This document shows, piece after piece, positions 8,218 through 17,045 of a stretch of DNA of 64,000 nucleotides. Source of the DNA: Euryarchaeota archaeon (GTDB lineage Archaea > Thermoplasmatota > SW-10-69-26 > JACQPN01); assembly GCA_016207515.1 (NCBI GenBank), contig JACQPN010000025.1, positions 282,006 to 346,005 on the forward strand. Direction: 5' to 3'. The position numbers were made by a program, and so were the translations under genes. The notes beneath the pieces were generated by a model that worked only from the letters and a program-made list of their open reading frames with translations, did not search any database and was not told the origin of the DNA. How positions within the stretch are numbered: the first letter of the stretch is position 1; every line of letters starts with the position of its first letter.

Positions 8218-11200
8218 ATGCCATCCGGAACACGAACACAGAACAAAGCACGGGTTTTGATCATCCTTCTGGCGCTCTCCTTTGTCGCGCCATACGCACT
8301 GCCTTTTGCAGAAGCCCAGGGTGGTCTATCATCCGCAACGTCAGCAGCTACCCAAGCCAAGTCCGTCGGAACGTTCGACGTGGCACCTGTTGAAGGTGCC
8401 ACCGGCTCCGGACAGGCCGAAGGATCGATTGTGTCGACGACGGTGGTCGAATCCACCACCGACCCAGCCTTGAAAGACACCGTCCTTCAAAGCTTCACGG
8501 TCGCCTCAAGCGGCGAAACAAGCGCCTCGGCCGAACTCTTCACCGACGTGAAGATCGCCGGCTTCGTCCCGACTTCGAAGATCCAGGGCGCAGGTACTTC
8601 CTCCGTCACCCTGAAAAGCGCTGACGCCCTAATCTCGGTCACTGACAACGTCAACTCGTTGCTCGTGATCAAGGCCACAGGGTCGGCCGACCAGGAGGTC
8701 ACCTTCGACGCACCCGCCGGGGTCACCTTCAACAAGAGGGCCTCCGCGAACATCGTGGATGTCCAATCCTCGGCCGCGGGCGCCGTGAGCGGCGCCATCG
8801 TGCTCGTCTCCGCCAAGGGTGAGGCTAGCGTCGCGAGCGGCTCGAGCATCGCCGCGACGACGAGTTCCCAGGCGAAGGCCACCTTGAAGTCCGACACGCA
8901 ACTCATCTTCAGGGCGAACTCCGAATACTCGGGAAGCGCCGACGTCTCCTCGTACAACCAAGCAGTCGTGGAAGCGATAGCCTCCGCGCGCCTTGCCGGC
9001 GAAGCGACGACGGAGTTCTCGAGCGGGGCAAGCCTCCTTGCGAACGCGAACTACTTCTCCTCCGCCTCTGCAAAGACCGAGGCGAAAGTCGAGAACCGCG
9101 TCACCACACAGGTGAAGGCGGCCGCGAACGCTGCGGCAGCCGCCAGTGCGGCGGCAAGCGGCGGGTACTCGCTCGCTTATGACCTTGACTACGTCAACGT
9201 CCCGGCCCAGAGCGCCTCGAACGTCGCCGTCTACGTGAACGGTGCCCTCGCGACGCGCGTGAACACGCCGGCCGAGGTCAACACGAAGGCCGCGGGTAGC
9301 GCGGAAAGCTACTATGCGACGACGTCGGAAGGCCGGGTACTCGTACTCGCCTCGACGGCGACGAGGGCCTCGGCATCCACCATCACGATCGCGAGCGTCC
9401 CGGACGCCTCGGTCGCGGCGAAGACCCTGGCACAACTTGATGCCCAACTGGGCGTCACCTCGCAAGTACAGGGCTCGTTCAACGTGCTCGGCAACCTCCA
9501 GACAAGCGCCGAAGGCTCCGGCCAAGTGATCGGGTCCTTCGACAGCTTCTTTGCAAGCGAGGCCAAGGGCGACGCGAACGTGGAGTCCTACTCCGACGTG
9601 CGCTCCTCGACCGAGATCTTCGCCAAGATCGACTTCGCGGCCCACGCCGCCGCGGACGCCACGGCGTCCGTGACGAGCGCCGCGTCCGCAGGTGCCTCGG
9701 GCGCCTCGGCCGCCAACATGGACACGAGTGTCGCAAGCAGCATCGTCGCAAGCGCGACGTTCACCGACGCCGTTTACTCGTCCATCGTGGCCGAGGCGAA
9801 GGCCGCGACCACGACGCGGTGGACGCTCGGCAGCGACGTTTCGGCGACGGCGATCAGCGACACTGTCGCAAGGATCGACGGCCCCAAGGGTACGCTCGGG
9901 TACCTGTTCATCGCGAAGGCCGACGGTTCGGCCGCTTCGACGTCGAAGCTCGACACGAACGCCGCCGCCGACGCAAAGGCCGCCGTCGAAGCGCGGCTTG
10001 CGGCCGGCGAGTCGATCATCTTCCGCGGTTCGGCCGAGGCCCAGGCCAAGGTCAACGCGGAGATAATCGCGAAGGCCGTCGCGGCAGGGCAGGTCGCCAG
10101 CGAAGTCAACGTAGGCATCGTGGCCAACGCCGTCTCGTCCGCGAACGTGGACTACACGAGCTCGGTGGACGCCGCCGTGAACGCGGCAGCATCGCACAGG
10201 GGCACCGTGCAAGTCGACGTCACGGGCAAGGTCCAACAGGCGACCGCGGTCGTGCTCACGGCCGACAGGCCGTCGCTACCGGCCGCGTCCGCGAGCGACA
10301 TACTCGTGAGCGTCAACGGTCAAGCGGCGACCCAGGCCTCGACCGCTGCGGAAGTGTTCGCGGCCGCAAGTGCCGCGGCAAGCGCTTCCGCGGGCGCGAA
10401 GTACTTCGTCCAGACGAACCTCCAGGGACAGACCCAGATAATCACGTCGTTGCCGAACCTTGCGGCCAACGTCGCAAGCAAGGTCGTCGTGACCAGCAAA
10501 CTGGAAGCCGATGCCAGGGCGAAAGCGGCCCTCGACGTCTTCGGGTCGTTCAAGGCAGGCTACGGCGGCGCGGCCACCGGCTCCATCGTGAGCATGGTCG
10601 CAAAGCCCGACGCCGGGCTCATCCTGGACTACACGGTCGCGACCAAGTCCAAGGCGGACGTCTCCGCGGCGACGACCAACGTGTTTGACGCGGTGAAGGT
10701 CGGATCCTCGGCCTTCGCCCAGGCCTCTGCATCGAGCGCGAACTCGATAAGGTTCACAAACGAGCAGGCGGTCCTGGAAGCGTTCGACACCTCGAGCGCC
10801 GTGATGAAGATCACGGCGACCGCGCAGACGACAGCGAACTTCGACTTGGGCTCGAACATCCAGGCGCGATCCGCCGCGAGCGGTGTCTTGATGTTGACCT
10901 CGTCCGATTTCGTCGGCGCCCTCATCCTCACGAAGGCCGAGGGCGGTGCCGCTGCCGGGTCGAGCTTCAACACGGCCGCCTCTGCGCAGGGTGAGATCAC
11001 CGCGAACCTGGCGGCGGGAAGCCAGGTCATCTTCAAGGCCTTCTCGGGCTTTGAGGCGGAACTCACGGCCGCGGAGCAACAGGCGCAGGCCGAGGCGATA
11101 GCCAAGGGCCAGCTCCTGGGCCAGGTCATCGTGGACACGAACGCCGCGACGAGCGCCACGGCCACCGCGAACGTGAACTACTACGCGAACGTGGCCGCGG

Positions 11201-11583
11201 TGACGAAGGTCGCCTCCGCCGAGAAGATCGAGATACTTGTCGACAGCGCGAGCCAGGTCGGCAAGTCGATCGTCATCTCGCTCGACCGAGAGACCGTCTC
11301 CGGCCTCATCAAGGGCGAAGCGGAACTCCTGGTCGACGGCAAGGTCGTCTCACGGGCCTCGAACTACCAGGACGCCTTGAAACCCGACGCGGACAAGTAC
11401 TGGCTGATAACCACCGAAGGCGAAGTGGGCCTGCAGGCGATCGTCACGTTGAGCCACTTCTCGACGCGGACGATCACGTTGCAGACGCCGCCGCCGCCGT
11501 CGATCTACCTCTACACGACCATCGGTCTTGGAGTGGTGGTCGCGGCGCAGGCGATCCTTCCGAGGATCCGCCGCAAGTGGTAG
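8218..11583 (+). CDS. Giant Ala/Ser-rich surface protein with three diverged internal repeats
   Basis: 1121 residues, no family recognised. An N-terminal signal peptide (LIILLALSFVAPYALPFAEAQ) is followed by sequence dominated by Ala, Ser, Thr and Val with almost no Cys or Trp. Three modules repeat: landmarks QLIFRAN (about 231), SIIFRGS (about 600) and QVIFKAF (about 937) are each followed by a helix-like Ala/Glu/Lys stretch, a short V-N-Y motif and a VNG/VDG-x-A/V-A/V-(S/T)-x-A hairpin with YxxTTxEGxVxL. A Pro-rich spacer (TPPPPS) and one membrane segment end in RRIRRKW-like basic residues, giving a C-terminal cytoplasmic anchor. Size, composition and anchoring suggest an S-layer or adhesin-like cell-envelope component; this is inference. 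Confidence 0.7.
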   Translation: MPSGTRTQNKARVLIILLALSFVAPYALPFAEAQGGLSSATSAATQAKSVGTFDVAPVEGATGSGQAEGSIVSTTVVESTTDPALKDTVLQSFTVASSGETSASAELFTDVKIAGFVPTSKIQGAGTSSVTLKSADALISVTDNVNSLLVIKATGSADQEVTFDAPAGVTFNKRASANIVDVQSSAAGAVSGAIVLVSAKGEASVASGSSIAATTSSQAKATLKSDTQLIFRANSEYSGSADVSSYNQAVVEAIASARLAGEATTEFSSGASLLANANYFSSASAKTEAKVENRVTTQVKAAANAAAAASAAASGGYSLAYDLDYVNVPAQSASNVAVYVNGALATRVNTPAEVNTKAAGSAESYYATTSEGRVLVLASTATRASASTITIASVPDASVAAKTLAQLDAQLGVTSQVQGSFNVLGNLQTSAEGSGQVIGSFDSFFASEAKGDANVESYSDVRSSTEIFAKIDFAAHAAADATASVTSAASAGASGASAANMDTSVASSIVASATFTDAVYSSIVAEAKAATTTRWTLGSDVSATAISDTVARIDGPKGTLGYLFIAKADGSAASTSKLDTNAAADAKAAVEARLAAGESIIFRGSAEAQAKVNAEIIAKAVAAGQVASEVNVGIVANAVSSANVDYTSSVDAAVNAAASHRGTVQVDVTGKVQQATAVVLTADRPSLPAASASDILVSVNGQAATQASTAAEVFAAASAAASASAGAKYFVQTNLQGQTQIITSLPNLAANVASKVVVTSKLEADARAKAALDVFGSFKAGYGGAATGSIVSMVAKPDAGLILDYTVATKSKADVSAATTNVFDAVKVGSSAFAQASASSANSIRFTNEQAVLEAFDTSSAVMKITATAQTTANFDLGSNIQARSAASGVLMLTSSDFVGALILTKAEGGAAAGSSFNTAASAQGEITANLAAGSQVIFKAFSGFEAELTAAEQQAQAEAIAKGQLLGQVIVDTNAATSATATANVNYYANVAAVTKVASAEKIEILVDSASQVGKSIVISLDRETVSGLIKGEAELLVDGKVVSRASNYQDALKPDADKYWLITTEGEVGLQAIVTLSHFSTRTITLQTPPPPSIYLYTTIGLGVVVAAQAILPRIRRKW

Positions 11584-11725
11584 ACTAGTCGCACCACATG
11601 GACGCCCGGGGCGTTTCGAGCCTCGGGCGCTCCCCCCCTTTTTTCCATTTCCTCCTCCGTCCCACGGCCGCGTCCCCTTTGCTTCCACAATGCCTTAATA
11701 CGCCGGGGGACGATTCGCACGGGAA

Positions 11726-13249
11726 ATGGCGAAGCCTGCGTACTTCTCCGCGTGGGTGAGCCCGCTCTCGAGAGGCCTCCGCCTCGACCTCCGTCTGAAA
11801 ACTCTTGCCGGCCTCTTTTTCAACATGGGCGCAGGGATAGCGGAATTCGGCGGTGAGGCGCTACGCGACCGGGTGATAGTCGAACCCGCCTACGAGGTCG
11901 GCAAACACCAGGGCGCCTCGTATGCACGCGACTTCGAGGTGCAGGGGAAGAACGCGGTCTCATCGTCTGCCGGCGCCGTAATCGCCATCGAGACGTACGA
12001 GGCGAAATACGAGGTGCCGCGGGCATCTGGAGGCGGACTCGAGATGCGGATAACGCATTGCCCGCTGAAGGACATCGCCGCGCAGTACGGTCCGGAGGCC
12101 GCCGCCTCCTGCTGTTCGTCCTGCGGCGAGTACCTGCGCGGCCTCGTCCATGCGGTGAACGCCGAGGCGAGCTTCGAGATGCCGGAGCGCATGGGCTGGG
12201 GCGACGACTCTTGCCGCTTCGACGTGTCGGTCAAAGGCGTGAAACCCGGGCCAAAGAAGTTCTTCCTCCCGGACCGCGTCAAGTTCATGCCGGCGACGAC
12301 CCGCAAGGAAATGCTCGTGGACACGTTCATCCGGTTCATCACGGAGGCGACGCGGGTATCGCAAACGGGACTTGAGAAGGAGTTCGCCGCGCGCGTGATG
12401 AGCTACGCGGCTTACCCCGTGGGAAAGCGCGACGGGCGGGTCTTGCGCGACGTCTTCCGGATCACGGGAAAAGACCTTGAAAGCGCCGGCCTCACCGCGA
12501 ACGCGATGAGCGAGGTGGAGGGGATCGATTACGATCTCGTGGCGACGGATGCCGACCGCTACGTGTGGCGCGGGGCCCAATGCCCCTTCGTCGACCTCAT
12601 GCCGCTTGCCAAAGGCACGGCGAGCGATTTCATCTGCGAGGCTTGCCGCAACTACAACGAGGGGCTCGTCCACTCGGCGGCCGAGGACTACGTCTTGGAG
12701 ATCGACAAGCGCCTCGCTGCCGGCGACCCTTACTGTGAGTTCCGCGCCGAGCGCATCCCCGCCCGACGGCAGCTTCGCCGGCCGTCGCGCGGCTGGGTCG
12801 ACCTAGGGCTCTCGCGCGTGGCGCTCCTCGATTCGGGCTCGACCTACTATTACATCTGGAAACTCTTGGGCGAAACACTCGAACCCGTGGGACGGCGCGC
12901 CGCGGCGGACTTCATCAGGAAGAGTGTGAGGTTGAAGACCGTGGCAAAGGACGAGGAGGGGTTCCGGCGCGCCGTCGAGGCGCTCGCCGATGCGGGCTAC
13001 GGCAACTTCAGCGTCCTCGAGGCTGACCTGTCGAGGCCGCGGGCCGTCTTCGCCTGCGCCAACAGTTTCGAGGCCGACGCGGCCTTGAGCCACGCGGAGG
13101 AAGCGGCCGCCGCGTGCCACTTCACGCGCGGGCTTCTTGCCGGCATGACGGAGGAGATGAGCGGCCTACGAGGACTTTCGTCTGAGGAGATCCAGTGCGC
13201 GGCGCGAGGGGACGGGCGCTGCGAGTTCGTGGTGGATCGCGCCCGATAG
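11726..13249 (+). CDS. Protein with three V4R-like modules
   Basis: 507 residues. The C-terminal module (about 340-507) is a recognisable V4R (4-vinyl-reductase-like) domain: a buried small-ligand fold ending in CxARGDGRCEFVV. Two further modules (about 25-185 and 190-350) end similarly with two-Cys or Cys-acid tails (GDDSCRFDV, GDPYCEFRAE) and contain Cys-rich helices (CCSSCGEYLRG, CEACRNYNEG). V4R domains bind small hydrophobic molecules or metals in regulators and in chlorophyll and methanogenesis proteins. No DNA-binding domain is visible, so it may be a stand-alone sensor. A TATA-like CCTTAATAC lies at about 11693-11701, placing transcription start near the ATG. Confidence 0.68.
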   Translation: MAKPAYFSAWVSPLSRGLRLDLRLKTLAGLFFNMGAGIAEFGGEALRDRVIVEPAYEVGKHQGASYARDFEVQGKNAVSSSAGAVIAIETYEAKYEVPRASGGGLEMRITHCPLKDIAAQYGPEAAASCCSSCGEYLRGLVHAVNAEASFEMPERMGWGDDSCRFDVSVKGVKPGPKKFFLPDRVKFMPATTRKEMLVDTFIRFITEATRVSQTGLEKEFAARVMSYAAYPVGKRDGRVLRDVFRITGKDLESAGLTANAMSEVEGIDYDLVATDADRYVWRGAQCPFVDLMPLAKGTASDFICEACRNYNEGLVHSAAEDYVLEIDKRLAAGDPYCEFRAERIPARRQLRRPSRGWVDLGLSRVALLDSGSTYYYIWKLLGETLEPVGRRAAADFIRKSVRLKTVAKDEEGFRRAVEALADAGYGNFSVLEADLSRPRAVFACANSFEADAALSHAEEAAAACHFTRGLLAGMTEEMSGLRGLSSEEIQCAARGDGRCEFVVDRAR

Positions 13250-13277
13250 GGGTCTTTTGCGCCGGGTTCTTCCGGCC

Positions 13278-14558
13278 CTATCCGCGGCCTCGCGGCGAGG
13301 CGCCGATCCACAAGGCGTCAAATAGCGCGGCCATCGCGCCTCCCAAAGGTGTCCCCTTCGCATGCACCGTGTGGGGGCCGAAGGCGGACGCGTCGAGGAA
13401 GGGGCTGTCTGCGGCGTTTGCGGAGTCGATGAGCAGCGCCCTTCGCGCGTCCGCGACGAAGAACCTCGCCGGCACCCGTTCAAGGGTCCGCACCTCCACT
13501 ATCTCGTTCAAGGGGTCGAGTGCTTTCACGTTCATACTCGTCTGCGGGACGAGCACACGGATCCGGACTCCACGGCCGCGGGCGGCAAGGAGAGCGGTCT
13601 TGAGACCGAGAAGCTGGAAGACCCCGAGTTCGGTGGCGGCGATCGAAAGGTCGCGCTCGGCTTCCGCTACGATCGCCTTCGCGGCCGCAAGGGCCTCGCG
13701 GGGGTCGCGAACGACATCGGTGAGGCGAAGCTCTTTCCCATCGAGCTCGGCGATACGCTCGGGAAGCGGCGTACCGACGTGCCAGGAAGACGCGATCGCC
13801 TCGGACGCGAACCGCACGAGCGCTCTGTCCGTGACCATTATGGCCCGTTCCTGTCCGCGTAGCGGCCGCTCGCCCGTGGAGCGTGCGTGCGAAAGGAGCG
13901 CGGCCGACTCGTCGGCGACGACCGCGAACGTGGCCGTCGGCCTCGTGTTGTGGCGAACGTCGGCGTAGCGGCCGAGGCGCTTTGCCTGTTCTACGTTGTC
14001 GCGTGTGATTGGGAGGAGGACCCGAACTTCGACACCGTCCTCGGTCTTCTCGCGGATGACCGTGACGAAGCCCTTCGACAGTTCCTCGGCGAAAGGCGCT
14101 GTCCCGGAGATCTGGAGGGTGCGCTGCGCCTCGCGCGCCGTCTCGAAGGCGCGCGAAAGGATGTTGCGCTTGCCGGAGACTGCGGCGACGCGCCCGGCAT
14201 CGCCGGCCCCCGTGTCCTCGGAGGGCCTGAACTGCGCGGCAAGGACCTGCGCCTCGGCGTCTATGGAATCTGCGCGGCCGCGAAGGTCGCGTGCGAATCC
14301 GCGTAGGTAAGCCTCGATGGCGACCGCCCGGTAACTAGCGGGGGGGCCGAGCGACGATTCGACGAGGCCACGCGTCTCGAGTTCCTTGAGGACGCCGTAT
14401 ATCTTCGGTTGCGGCACGGCGCTCGAACCGGCGATCTCAGAGGCCGTCGCGGATCCGAGCGAGAGTAGCGCCACGTAGGTCTTGGCCTGGTACTCGGTGA
14501 GGCCGAGCTGGCGGAGCCGGTCATGTTTGGACGGGTTCGGCGCGTCGCGCTCGCTCAC
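13278..14558 (-). CDS. TrmB-family transcription regulator
   Basis: About 426 residues. The N-terminus is a winged helix (LTEYQAKTYVALLSLGSATASEIAGSSAVPQPKIYGVLKELETRGLVE), the signature of TrmB-like regulators. The rest matches the ligand-sensing PLD-like region found in long TrmB proteins, apparently present twice (about 125-270 and 280-420), each with RV-x-VL-(L/V)P. TrmB proteins control sugar or central metabolism genes. I chose GTG 14558; TTG 14567 is also in frame but has poor spacing from the nearby GGAG. It is divergent from the small RHH gene at 14743. Confidence 0.85.
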   Translation of the reverse strand: MSERDAPNPSKHDRLRQLGLTEYQAKTYVALLSLGSATASEIAGSSAVPQPKIYGVLKELETRGLVESSLGPPASYRAVAIEAYLRGFARDLRGRADSIDAEAQVLAAQFRPSEDTGAGDAGRVAAVSGKRNILSRAFETAREAQRTLQISGTAPFAEELSKGFVTVIREKTEDGVEVRVLLPITRDNVEQAKRLGRYADVRHNTRPTATFAVVADESAALLSHARSTGERPLRGQERAIMVTDRALVRFASEAIASSWHVGTPLPERIAELDGKELRLTDVVRDPREALAAAKAIVAEAERDLSIAATELGVFQLLGLKTALLAARGRGVRIRVLVPQTSMNVKALDPLNEIVEVRTLERVPARFFVADARRALLIDSANAADSPFLDASAFGPHTVHAKGTPLGGAMAALFDALWIGASPRGRG

Positions 14559-14666
14559 GCGCAGCAATCTCCGCCGCGCGCTAAAGAACGCTCCGGAATG
14601 CCCGCGATTTAGCCCTGGGTGCCAGGACGCGATGGGGCGACGCGAACGCCCAGACGAAACGACTCT

Positions 14667-14702
14667 GTATGATATATCTCAACCACGAATGTTATATATC
14701 TA
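14667..14702. promoter_or_regulatory. Divergent promoter with two TATA-like boxes
   Basis: GATATATC at 14671-14678 and TTATATATC at 14692-14700 lie in the gap between the divergent TrmB and RHH genes. The second is about 45 bases upstream of ATG 14743 and suits the RHH gene. The first could serve the TrmB gene on the minus strand. The two TATATC motifs also make the region a plausible operator. Confidence 0.45.
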
Positions 14703-14742
14703 TGAGCTCACATTCAGGCTGGGGGAGTCCGAGGGGATAAGC

Positions 14743-14979
14743 ATGGACGGGACAAGCGTGGGGGGAGCGCGCAAGCGTTCCATCAAGATACCCATCACAG
14801 AGGCCCTATACGAGGATCTGGAAAAACTCCACAACGAAGAGGGCCGGCCATTGGAAGCCTTGATCGAGGAGGCGCTGCGCCAATACAGCGAACGACACCG
14901 GCGCGGCGACCCCCACGACGACGCCGATCATGACGAGGAGATCGCCGAGGGAACGCGCGACCACAGGCGCCTAGCGTAA
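14743..14979 (+). CDS. Small ribbon-helix-helix-like DNA-binding protein
   Basis: 78 residues. The segment KRSIKIPITEALYEDLEKLHNEEGRPLEALIEEALRQYSERH has the form of a ribbon-helix-helix (CopG/Arc) domain: one beta strand (SIKIPI) and two helices. The tail is His/Asp/Glu-rich (HRRGDPHDDADHDEE), which could bind metal. ATG 14743 is preceded by GAGGGG at about 14731, which fixes the start over longer open-frame alternatives. Targets are unknown; autoregulation of the adjacent promoter is plausible. Confidence 0.65.
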   Translation: MDGTSVGGARKRSIKIPITEALYEDLEKLHNEEGRPLEALIEEALRQYSERHRRGDPHDDADHDEEIAEGTRDHRRLA

Positions 14980-15031
14980 GAACACCGACCCTTGACCCTC
15001 CCGCCGGACAGGGGGCGCCGCCTCCGTTGCA

Positions 15032-15904
15032 ATGGAACAACCTTTAGAACCGGCACGCTTAGAGCCTTACGTGAGGGACGTAGCGCACAAGAAGCGGCGG
15101 CCCGGCGCGCCCGGGTCGGCGGACCTCGCGCTTGCAAGCCTTCTCGCCTCGGCCACCGAAGCCTCGGCCCAAGGGCCCCAGGAACCGGCCGAAGCCATCG
15201 AGAACGTGATGCGATCCCGTTGGCGCGCCCGCGACGCCCTCGGTTACCTCCTCGGCCTCGCCCTCTTCATCCTCCTGCTCCTCCTCATCAAGGCCTACCG
15301 ACTCGATGAGACCGCGCTTCCGCAGCTTTCCGCTGCCGTGACTTCGTTGGGCATCTTCGGCCCCCTCCTATATGTGGGCGCGTTCGTGGTGGCCGCCCTA
15401 CTCCTCTTCCCCGCCACGCTCATGATGGCGACGGGCGCCCTCATTTTCCCCAACATCTACGAGGCCACGATCTACGCGATGGTGGGCGCCACCACCGGCG
15501 CAACGGCCGCGATGCTCGTCGGACGCCGCCTCGGAAAACGCTTCGCCGCGCGTTTCCTCGGGGACAGGATGCAACAACTCGAGGAGTTCGCGAACGACCA
15601 CGGCTTCATGGCGGTCCTGTCGCTGCGATTGACCCCTGTGCCGTACGGGTTCACCAACTACGGGGCAGGGCTATCAAAGACCCGCCTCGGCGACTTCGTG
15701 CCGGCGACGCTAATCGGAATGGTGCCCCACATCTTCACGGTCGTCTACTTCACGAAAAGCGCGGCGTCGATCCAATCCCCGTCGGACGTATTGAACCCCG
15801 GGTTCCTTCTTCCCCTTCTCTTCTTCCTCGGCGTCGCCTCGTTGCCCCTGTTCTACAGAAGGTACAAGAAGGGTCGCGGACAATCCGACAATCAAGAGGA
15901 ATGA
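15032..15904 (+). CDS. TVP38/TMEM64 (VTT/DedA-like) membrane protein
   Basis: 290 residues. After a soluble N-terminus of about 70 residues there are five to six membrane segments. The VTT core is clear: FPATLMMATGALIFPNIYEATIYAMVGATTGATAAMLVGRRLGKRF, then LRLTPVPYGFTNYGAGLSKTRLGDFVPATLIGMVPHIF, including the conserved Arg and the re-entrant Pro-Gly pattern. Members are lipid scramblases or transporters in the cytoplasmic membrane. The last base of its stop is 3 bases from the next gene's start, so the two are probably co-transcribed. Confidence 0.82.
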   Translation: MEQPLEPARLEPYVRDVAHKKRRPGAPGSADLALASLLASATEASAQGPQEPAEAIENVMRSRWRARDALGYLLGLALFILLLLLIKAYRLDETALPQLSAAVTSLGIFGPLLYVGAFVVAALLLFPATLMMATGALIFPNIYEATIYAMVGATTGATAAMLVGRRLGKRFAARFLGDRMQQLEEFANDHGFMAVLSLRLTPVPYGFTNYGAGLSKTRLGDFVPATLIGMVPHIFTVVYFTKSAASIQSPSDVLNPGFLLPLLFFLGVASLPLFYRRYKKGRGQSDNQEE

Positions 15905-15907
15905 ACC

Positions 15908-16471
15908 GTGGGCCCGAAGGAACGCGTGCCGCCCGGCCAAGACGTCACGGGACTCTTCCCCGTCCTCCACGCGGGCTCGATCCCCGCCTTCGACGAGAAG
16001 ACATGGGCGTTCAGGGTCTATGGCGCCGTCGAGAACCCGATCCGCTTCTCGTACGCCGAATTCATGAGGCTCGCAAAGAAGGAGGTGCTGTGCGACATCC
16101 ACTGCGTCACCTCTTGGAGCAAGCTCGACACCAAATGGGGCGGCGTGGGCTTCAAGACCCTCATGGAGATGGCACGACCGACGGCGAAGGCCAAGTACGT
16201 CGTTATGGAGTGCGAGCAGGGCTTCACGACGAACCTCCCCTTTTCGGACATGGACCGCGACGATGTCCTCATCGCGTACGAATACGACGGCAAGAAACTC
16301 ACGGGAGAGCACGGTTTTCCGCTGCGCACCCTCGTCCCCCACAAGTACTTCTGGAAAAGCGCCAAATGGGTGCGGGCGCTAAGGCTCCAAGAGGAGGACG
16401 AGCCGGGATTCTGGGAGGTCAGGGGTTATAGCAACAGCGCTGACCCTTGGAAGGAAGAGCGTTACTGGTGA
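15908..16471 (+). CDS. Sulfite-oxidase-family molybdopterin protein
   Basis: 187 residues from GTG 15908, a compact molybdopterin-binding domain. Landmarks are the molybdenum-ligand Cys66 in CDIHCVTSWS, then WGGVGFKTL, VMECEQGFTTNLPFSD, the DDVLIAYEYDGKKL segment and HGFPLRTLVPHKYFWKSAKW, as in the YedY/MsrP and plant-type sulfite oxidase fold without the dimerisation domain. No Tat signal is visible, so it is predicted cytoplasmic. It ends GYSNSADPWKEERYW. The last 49 bases recur 90 bases downstream (see 16562-16609). Confidence 0.85.
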   Translation: MGPKERVPPGQDVTGLFPVLHAGSIPAFDEKTWAFRVYGAVENPIRFSYAEFMRLAKKEVLCDIHCVTSWSKLDTKWGGVGFKTLMEMARPTAKAKYVVMECEQGFTTNLPFSDMDRDDVLIAYEYDGKKLTGEHGFPLRTLVPHKYFWKSAKWVRALRLQEEDEPGFWEVRGYSNSADPWKEERYW

Positions 16472-16815
16472 TCGCTCCCGTCTTGAAGGGTCAAGCGCTC
16501 GTCACCCGCGGTGGCTGGTTTTCCGTCGACGCTTTTTGGGTCCCCGGCCCAAAAAAGGGTCGGGTTACAGCAACAGCGCTGACCCCTGGAAGGAGAGGCC
16601 TATTGGTGACGCGGCGCGCGGACGGCGCCGGCGTGTGTGGGAGGCGGCCGCAGGCCTTTTTCCGCCCATGTTCCGCCCTTGGCGTCACGCCAAAGAATTA
16701 TTTCGATTACTTTATACGGAAACGCTTCCTCCTTCCATCCGGAGGGATAGGGATAGCACTATCTGTCAAAGTACTTGACGAGGCAAAGACCGCCCAATAC
16801 CGCTTCTACATCGAC
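16472..16815. other. Gap with gene remnant and a promoter, no convincing gene
   Basis: Apart from the remnant at 16562-16609, I see no gene. TTTATA at 16711-16716 in an AT-rich patch is a likely promoter for the small membrane protein that follows; it predicts transcription start near 16740. Open-frame coding-like sequence continues upstream of 16816 to at least about 16745 but has no normal start codon there. Confidence 0.5.
16562..16609 (+). pseudogene. Detached copy of the molybdoenzyme 3' end
   Basis: These 48 bases repeat the final 49 bases of the preceding gene (16423-16471) with a handful of differences, including one missing base that breaks the frame before the stop. They encode GYSNSADPWKE then diverge. 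No other part of a second gene copy is visible. It is either the scar of a deleted tandem duplicate or a displaced 3' end from an insertion event. Confidence 0.75.
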
Positions 16816-17043
16816 GTGGGAGCGCTTCTCGTGATGCTCGCCGCCGTCGGCGCCATGATGTCTGACGTCTATTTCCTAGGGATCACGTCCTTCGGGGGGG
16901 GAGGAAGCTTCGAGGCCAACACCGCCCGCGACTCCGCCTTCTTCCGCGTGGCGCGCGACGCCTTCGTGGCCGCCCTCGCCTTCGCGTGGCTCTCCTATCG
17001 CGTCATCCAGAATTCGACGCGGGAGAAGTTCGGGAGCGTCTGA
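16816..17043 (+). CDS. Small two-helix membrane protein
   Basis: 75 residues if GTG 16816 is used. There are two membrane segments (GALLVMLAAVGAMMSDVYFLG and AFVAALAFAWLSYRVI) separated by a short polar loop. The start is uncertain: the reading frame upstream (SVKVLDEAKTAQYRFYIDV) looks coding but lacks ATG, GTG or TTG near the predicted transcription start. Function is unknown. The stop is followed closely by the zinc-ribbon membrane protein, suggesting an operon through to the GTPase gene. Confidence 0.45.
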   Translation: MGALLVMLAAVGAMMSDVYFLGITSFGGGGSFEANTARDSAFFRVARDAFVAALAFAWLSYRVIQNSTREKFGSV

Positions 17044-17045
17044 GG

